Shown here in pieces: positions 59,965 to 64,000 of a stretch of DNA of 64,000 bases. Source of the stretch: Hyphomicrobiales bacterium. GTDB lineage: Bacteria; Pseudomonadota; Alphaproteobacteria; Rhizobiales; Rhizobiaceae. The stretch spans positions 186,001 to 250,000 of the forward strand of contig UBPA01000003.1 of assembly GCA_900467185.1 (NCBI GenBank). The letters run 5' to 3'. The notes beneath the pieces are model-generated. The model worked only from the letters and a program-made list of their open reading frames with translations. It ran no database searches and was not told the origin of the DNA. Position numbers and translations under genes: made by a program. Numbering within the stretch: position 1 is the stretch's first letter; each line of letters opens with the position of its first letter.

Positions 59965-60903
59965 ATGTCGATGGCAATGACACCGGTGGAAACACGGATG
60001 ACACCGCTGACCTGGGGCCTGTTGGCACTGCTGGGGCTGATCTGGGGCGCCTCTTTCTTCTTCGGCCGCATCGCCGTTCAGCACGTTCCCGCCTTCACGC
60101 TGGTGTTCCTGCGCGTCTCGATTGCCGCTATGGCGCTGCATCTCTTCATTCGCGGCCGCTTCGACATCTATGCCCAGCTTGCCGCACGCTGGCGCGCGTT
60201 TCTCGTTCTCGGGCTTCTCAACAATGCCGTCCCGCACAGCCTGATCTTTCTCGGCCAGACCCAGATCGGCGCCGGCCTCGCCTCCATCCTCAACGCGACC
60301 ACGCCGATCTGGACCGTGCTGATCGCGCATGCGCTGACCGACGACGAGAAGCTGAGCCCGCGGAAGCTGGGCGGCACCGCGCTCGGCCTTGCCGGCACGG
60401 TCCTCCTGATCGGGCCGAGCGCTCTCGGCCATCTCGGCGCGACCTCCGCCGGCATCCCGCTCTGGGCGCTGATCCTGCCACTCGGGGCCGCGATCAGCTA
60501 CGGCTTTGCCGGAATTTACGGCCGCCGCTTCCGGTCGCTGGCACCGCCGGTGACCGCCGCCGGCCAGCTGACGGCCTCGAGCCTCATCATGCTGCCCTTC
60601 TCGCTGCTGGCCGACCATCCATGGACGCTGACGATGCCGCCGCTGACGACGATCCTTGCCATCCTCGCTCTGGCGCTCGTGTCCACCGCCTACGGCTACA
60701 TCCTGTTCTTCCGGATCATGGCGCGGGCGGGCGCGACCAATACCTCCCTCGTGACGCTGCTCGTGCCGCCGAGCGCCCTCCTCTTCGGAGTCGCCTTCCT
60801 CGGCGAGCGCCTCGACGCCACGGATATCGGTGGCATGACGCTGATCGCCGCCGGCCTGATCGTGCTGGACGGGCGCTTGCTGAGGCGACGTGGGGCCCTG
60901 TAG
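59965..60903 (+). CDS. EamA-family (DMT) transporter
   Basis: A 312-residue, ten-helix transporter with two EamA repeats. Repeat one has LLALLGLIWGASFFFGRIAV, VFLRVSIAAMALHLF, VPHSLIFLGQTQIGAGLASILNATTPIWT and KLGGTALGLAGTVLLIG. Repeat two has AAISYGFAGIYGRRF, STAYGYILFFRIMARAGATNTSLVTLLVP and LGERLDATDIGGMTLIAAGLIVL. Members export amino acids or metabolites; the substrate is not predictable. The ATG at 59965 has AGGGGAACGCG upstream. Confidence 0.85.
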   Translation: MSMAMTPVETRMTPLTWGLLALLGLIWGASFFFGRIAVQHVPAFTLVFLRVSIAAMALHLFIRGRFDIYAQLAARWRAFLVLGLLNNAVPHSLIFLGQTQIGAGLASILNATTPIWTVLIAHALTDDEKLSPRKLGGTALGLAGTVLLIGPSALGHLGATSAGIPLWALILPLGAAISYGFAGIYGRRFRSLAPPVTAAGQLTASSLIMLPFSLLADHPWTLTMPPLTTILAILALALVSTAYGYILFFRIMARAGATNTSLVTLLVPPSALLFGVAFLGERLDATDIGGMTLIAAGLIVLDGRLLRRRGAL

Positions 60904-61156
60904 AGATCACGCGGAATCGTGCGCTCGTCTTCGGACTGTCGCTTTTCGGCCGCAGACGTTAACGATCATCGGCCTCCGTCAGAAAGTTGTTAACACCTCC
61001 CAACAATCTGTTAATTCGCATTCGAGCAGGAAAGCCAAGGACATACGCGATTTGCACGCGTCTCCACCTTTGAAGCGACTGCAGTGCAGCACAAGATTTC
61101 CTTGGAGGTGTGACATTTTCAACCTATGTTTCACGCGTTAACGCTTGGAGGGTTGA

Positions 61157-61234
61157 ATGGGAATCGCACGGTCCGTGAATGTTCTCATGATAGGTGCCTC
61201 GTTCGCATTCGTTGCGATGATGCTCTTCATCTAG
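61157..61234 (+). CDS. Tiny membrane peptide, 25 residues
   Basis: An ATG with an excellent ribosome-binding site (TTGGAGGGTTGA, spacing 4-7 nt) opens a 25-codon frame. It encodes a short basic start (MGIARSV) and one hydrophobic helix (NVLMIGASFAFVAMMLFI), ending with TAG. The pattern matches single-span bacterial microproteins. The upstream 253 nt (60904-61156) are AT-richer and contain several GTTAAC/GTTAAT motifs, probably a promoter and leader. The function is unknown. It is followed by the bidirectional terminator at 61331. Confidence 0.55.
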   Translation: MGIARSVNVLMIGASFAFVAMMLFI

Positions 61235-61330
61235 GAGGAGATGAAAATCCCGGCGGCCTTGAGGATGGAGGAGGCCGACGGGACGCTCTCAGCGTGGGAC
61301 GGGAGAATATCGTCTCCCTGATCTGGCAGG

Positions 61331-61365
61331 CAAAAGCCCTCGAAATGAACCTTCGAGGGCTTTTG
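61331..61365. terminator. Bidirectional terminator between the microprotein gene and metF
   Basis: A perfect 14-bp stem (CAAAAGCCCTCGAA / TTCGAGGGCTTTTG) with a 7-nt loop lies 23 nt after the metF stop. T-runs on both strands fall within the stem ends. Confidence 0.85.
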
Positions 61366-61387
61366 TACGTCTGGAACAGAGATCGCT

Positions 61388-62302
61388 TCAGGCGGCAGCG
61401 CCCGCCACGACCGTCTCGTCCGTGCGCTTGAAACCCACGAGATCGCAGACGGCCGTAATCAGCGGCGAACGGTTCATCGTGTAGAGGTGGAAATCCCGAA
61501 CGCCGCGGCGCGCGAGATCCACGATCTGCTCGGCGGCGATATGCGTCGCCTCCTTGAAGCGCTCTTCCGGCGAATCGTCGAGATGGGCGAGCCGGGCCGA
61601 CAGCGCTTTGGGAATACGGGCGCCGCAGAGGCCGGCAAATTTCGAAACCTGCGAGAACTGGTTGATCGGCAGGATGCCGGGAACGACGGGGATGGTGATG
61701 CCCGCCTTGCGAACGCGCTCCAGATAACGCTCGAAGTCGTTGTTGTCGAAGAAGAACTGCGTCAGCGCACGCGTCGCGCCATTGTCGACCTTGCGCTTGA
61801 GCATGTCGATATCGGCATCGACATCCGAACTTTCCGGATGTTTTTCGGGATAGGCGGACACCGAAATCTGAAACCGGCCGCTGCGGGAAAGCGCCGCGAC
61901 GAGTGCCGCCGCATTCTCGTAGCCATCGGGAAAGGGTTGGTACTGCGCACCGATGCCGCCCTGCGGATCGCCGCGCAGCGCCACGAAATGCCGGACGCCT
62001 GCCGCTGCGAACTCCTCGACGACCGCGTCCACCTCGGCCCGCGTCGCGCCGACGCAGGTCAGATGTGCGGCCGTGCCCGGAAGAGCGCAATCGTCGATGA
62101 GGCGGCGGACCGTGGTCAGTGAACGCGCCTTGGTTGAGCCGCCGGCCCCATAGGTGACACTGACGAATTCGGGCGCGTAAGCGTTCAGAGCCGTCGCGGT
62201 CCGCGTCAGCTGCGCGTCCATTTCGTCGGACTTCGGCGGAAAATATTCGAAGGAGAGGCGCAGATCGCCGCGCTCGGCCGGGTAAAGCGTGCGGGTGGAC
62301 AT
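61388..62302 (-). CDS. metF: Methylenetetrahydrofolate reductase
   Basis: A 304-residue TIM-barrel FAD enzyme that reduces 5,10-methylene-THF to 5-methyl-THF, the methyl donor for methionine synthase. Landmarks are LSFEYFPPKSDEM (catalytic Glu), EFVSVTYGAGGSTKARSL, AHLTCVGATRAEVD, HFVALRGDPQGG, TQFFFDNNDFERYLERV and PVVPGILPINQFSQVSKFA. It directly follows the sahR-like gene (TGAATG, no gap), so the two form one operon behind the palindromic operator. Confidence 0.96.
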   Translation of the reverse strand: MSTRTLYPAERGDLRLSFEYFPPKSDEMDAQLTRTATALNAYAPEFVSVTYGAGGSTKARSLTTVRRLIDDCALPGTAAHLTCVGATRAEVDAVVEEFAAAGVRHFVALRGDPQGGIGAQYQPFPDGYENAAALVAALSRSGRFQISVSAYPEKHPESSDVDADIDMLKRKVDNGATRALTQFFFDNNDFERYLERVRKAGITIPVVPGILPINQFSQVSKFAGLCGARIPKALSARLAHLDDSPEERFKEATHIAAEQIVDLARRGVRDFHLYTMNRSPLITAVCDLVGFKRTDETVVAGAAA

Positions 62303-63316
62303 TCAGCGGGCTCCTGAGGCAAGACGGCGGGTCTGATCGGCAGAGGAATCGGCGGGCTTTTCCGCGATCCAGATGGTGACGGTGAGAGGGGTATCCTGCG
62401 CCGCCTTCGGCGAGAGATCGATGACGCGCTGGACGGAAAGACCGGATGTTTCCAGCCATTCTCCCATAACCTGATGCGAAAATCCGAGGCGCAGATGGGC
62501 GTGATCCTGACGCAGATGCTCGAGCGCGTGCGGCGCGAGATCGACGATCGCCAGTCGTCCGCCCGGCGCCAGCAGGCGCGCGGCCTCCTCGATCGCCGCT
62601 TCCGGCGCTTCGAGGAAATGGAGGACCTGATGGATCGTCACCAGATCGAACTGGCGTCCATCGAGCGGGAGGTTGAAGATATCGCCATGACGCACGGAGG
62701 CGGTAGAGACGCCGGTGCGATCGAGATTCGCGCGCGCGACCGCCAGCATATCCCGGCTGGCGTCCACGCCCGTGGCGGTCTGGTAGAGACCCTGGAAGAG
62801 CTGGAGGATGCGGCCCGTCCCCGTTCCCAGATCGAGCAGGCTTTCCACCGGCTCCGGCCCGACGGCCGCAACCAGCGCCGCCTCGACCTCCGCCTCGCTC
62901 ACATGAAACCGCCGCATGGCATCCCACTCCGCGGCGTTGCGGCTGAAATAGGCCTGCGCCCGATCGGACCGCGCCTGCTTCAGCGCCGTCAGACGCTCGC
63001 TGTCGCGGGCGAGAACGGCATCCTCGCCATCCGCCGCACCCAGGATCCGGCGGACCAGCGCGACGCCCTGCCCCTGCCCGCGAAGGCGGAAATACGCCCA
63101 GGCGCCTTCCTGGTAGCGGTCGATCAGAGCGGCTTCGGTCAAAAGCTTGAGATGCCGGGAAATGCGCGGCTGCGACTGCCCGAGGATCTCGGTCAGATCC
63201 GTCACCGTCAGGTCTCCGGCGGCAAGAAGCGCGAGCAACCTCAGGCGCGTCGGCTCCCCCGCCGCCTTCAGCACGTCCACCACCTCATCCAGCCGCAATC
63301 CGGTCTCGTTAATCAT
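62303..63316 (-). CDS. sahR: ArsR-family regulator fused to a SAM methyltransferase domain, SahR-like
   Basis: A 337-residue two-domain protein. Residues about 1-100 form an ArsR winged helix (AAGEPTRLRLLALLAAGDLTVTDL, recognition helix QPRISRHLKLL). Residues about 140-320 form a class I methyltransferase fold with SLLDLGTGTGRILQLF, TGVDASRDMLAVARANL and LAPGGRLAIVDLAPH. This architecture next to metF matches SahR, a proteobacterial repressor of methionine-cycle genes that senses S-adenosylhomocysteine. No ArsR-type metal cysteines are visible. A near-perfect palindrome 15-36 nt upstream supports autoregulation. Confidence 0.82.
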   Translation of the reverse strand: MINETGLRLDEVVDVLKAAGEPTRLRLLALLAAGDLTVTDLTEILGQSQPRISRHLKLLTEAALIDRYQEGAWAYFRLRGQGQGVALVRRILGAADGEDAVLARDSERLTALKQARSDRAQAYFSRNAAEWDAMRRFHVSEAEVEAALVAAVGPEPVESLLDLGTGTGRILQLFQGLYQTATGVDASRDMLAVARANLDRTGVSTASVRHGDIFNLPLDGRQFDLVTIHQVLHFLEAPEAAIEEAARLLAPGGRLAIVDLAPHALEHLRQDHAHLRLGFSHQVMGEWLETSGLSVQRVIDLSPKAAQDTPLTVTIWIAEKPADSSADQTRRLASGAR

Positions 63317-63330
63317 GCTCTTCCCATCAA

Positions 63331-63352
63331 CACATAAAGATATGTTTATGTG
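63331..63352. promoter_or_regulatory. Palindromic operator of sahR-metF
   Basis: A 22-nt inverted repeat has perfect 8-nt arms (CACATAAA and TTTATGTG) around GATATG. The central ATAT is also symmetric, leaving only one mismatched base pair. It is AT-rich in a GC-rich setting and lies 15 nt before the sahR start, placing it over or near the promoter. It is the expected type of site for an ArsR-family dimer. Confidence 0.75.
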
Positions 63353-63470
63353 ATTTAAGAGTGTGCTGCAAGTGGAAAGACGCGCTGACGCACGGTACCA
63401 TCACCGCCGGTTCCATCGGCCGCCGCAGAGGCTGCCTGCAAGACAAGACATTGCCTCCCGGCAGGACGTC

Positions 63471-63992
63471 ATGACGATGCTCATTATCCTTTCGGGCCTG
63501 CCTGGGACAGGGAAAACGACGCTGGCCACCTGCCTGTGTCGTCACCTGCACGCCTTGCACATCCGCATCGACACCATCGAGCACGTTCTCTCTTCGCAGG
63601 GTCAGCCTTCGGCGGACAGCACCTTGGGCTATGGTGTCGCCCAGGCGATCGCTGCCGATAATCTCCGGCTCGGCCATATCGTCGTTGCGGACTGCGTCAA
63701 CCCGGTTGAAGCCTCCCGAGCGGGATGGCGGTCTGTCGCGGCACGTGCAGAGGTGGCCGCGCTGGATGTCGCTCTCATCTGCAGCGACACCGCCGAACAC
63801 CGAAGACGCGTCGAAACCCGCCAGAGCGACGTTGCCGGCCTGATCAAGCCATCATGGGACCAAATCGTGACTCGACAATACGACCCATGGACGACCCCAC
63901 CGGATCTCACGCTGGACACGGCAAGCGAAGAACCAGAAAAGCTGGCACGCCGACTGGCCGCCCACATTCAAGAACGACGATCACCGCCGTAG
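63471..63992 (+). CDS. P-loop AAA/zeta-like small-molecule kinase
   Basis: A 173-residue P-loop protein with Walker A GLPGTGKTTLATCL at the N-terminus, RIDTIEH after the first helix, IVVADCVNPVEASRAGW (a substrate or Walker B-like strand), and an Arg-rich lid-like HRRRVETRQSDVAG. The layout matches the AAA_33 group of small kinases (related to adenylyl-sulfate kinase, gluconate kinase and zeta toxins). The substrate is unknown. I start at the ATG at 63471; upstream in-frame residues are Arg/His-rich and unlikely to be coding. It is divergent from sahR. Confidence 0.7.
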   Translation: MTMLIILSGLPGTGKTTLATCLCRHLHALHIRIDTIEHVLSSQGQPSADSTLGYGVAQAIAADNLRLGHIVVADCVNPVEASRAGWRSVAARAEVAALDVALICSDTAEHRRRVETRQSDVAGLIKPSWDQIVTRQYDPWTTPPDLTLDTASEEPEKLARRLAAHIQERRSPP

Positions 63993-64000
63993 CGCTGCCC

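Noticed and set aside
59719-60618. Upstream extension of the Kef antiporter frame to 766 residues
   Set aside because: The extra 300 residues are charged low-complexity sequence antisense to the EamA transporter; the membrane protein begins naturally near 59718.
61241-61321. 26-codon ORF after the 25-residue microprotein, preceded by AGGAGG
   Set aside because: The spacing between AGGAGG and ATG is only 2 nt and the peptide lacks any pattern; it may be chance.
63317-63470. Possible SAM or SAH riboswitch in front of sahR-metF
   Set aside because: Only 15 nt separate the palindrome from the sahR start, too little for an aptamer; a protein operator explains the symmetry.

Overview
The window is a 64 kb piece of an alphaproteobacterial chromosome, most probably a member of the Rhizobiaceae (Rhizobium/Agrobacterium/Ensifer group). 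Evidence: high GC, a dcw cluster that runs mraZ-rsmH-ftsL-ftsI-murE-murF-mraY-murD-ftsW-murG-murC-murB ... ddl-ftsQ-ftsA-ftsZ and is followed by lpxC-bamD-recN-ligA, an FtsZ with a long C-terminal linker, betaine-lipid genes btaA/btaB, a PPi-type phosphofructokinase, and an ArsR-methyltransferase fusion next to metF. I see no tRNA, rRNA operon, CRISPR array, prophage or insertion sequence. It reads as ordinary core chromosome with some less-studied small genes and control sites.

Layout. 1-4.8 kb: the end of uvrD, a spermidine-synthase-like protein, a DUF2778 (L,D-transpeptidase-like) envelope protein, an SfnB-type flavin oxidoreductase and creA. 4.8-8.1 kb: pncA and a chemoreceptor-cheW pair. 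8.3-12.4 kb: a 50-residue membrane protein, SCO1, prmA, a hairpin-rich gap that may encode a small RNA, and aminopeptidase P. 12.5-15.3 kb: azlCD and panCB. 15.4-26.8 kb (minus strand): ligA, recN, bamD, lpxC, ftsZ, ftsA, ftsQ, ddl. 27.3-28.6 kb: an MFS transporter on the plus strand that splits the division cluster. 28.6-43.2 kb (minus): two tiny membrane-protein genes coupled to murB, then the rest of the dcw cluster up to mraZ. 43.4-44.0 kb: the mraZ control region and RNase P RNA. 44-50.5 kb: a SolA-like flavin oxidase, a lytic transglycosylase, ampD-djlA, PPi-phosphofructokinase and a lipoprotein transglycosylase. 50.6-60.9 kb: a serine hydrolase, a degenerate-GGDEF/EAL protein, btaAB, a GH25 lysozyme, an MltB-type transglycosylase, a Kef-type antiporter and an EamA transporter. 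61-64 kb: a 25-residue membrane peptide, metF with its likely regulator sahR and a palindromic operator, and a P-loop kinase.

How the genes work together. The dominant theme is envelope growth. The dcw genes make UDP-MurNAc-pentapeptide, lipid I and lipid II and build the divisome. lpxC and bamD serve the outer membrane. The surrounding transglycosylases, amidase and muramidase remodel or recycle the same peptidoglycan. Most dcw junctions are 1-13 nt overlaps or gaps of a few nucleotides, so translation is probably coupled through long stretches. The most notable non-coding signals are a four-copy, exactly 10-nt-periodic TGGGN array upstream of mraZ, CtrA-like boxes in front of mraZ and ddl, the near-perfect palindrome in front of sahR-metF, and the candidate small RNA between prmA and pepP. 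Start codons were chosen by ribosome-binding sites, overlaps and recalled family N-termini; no database search was available.
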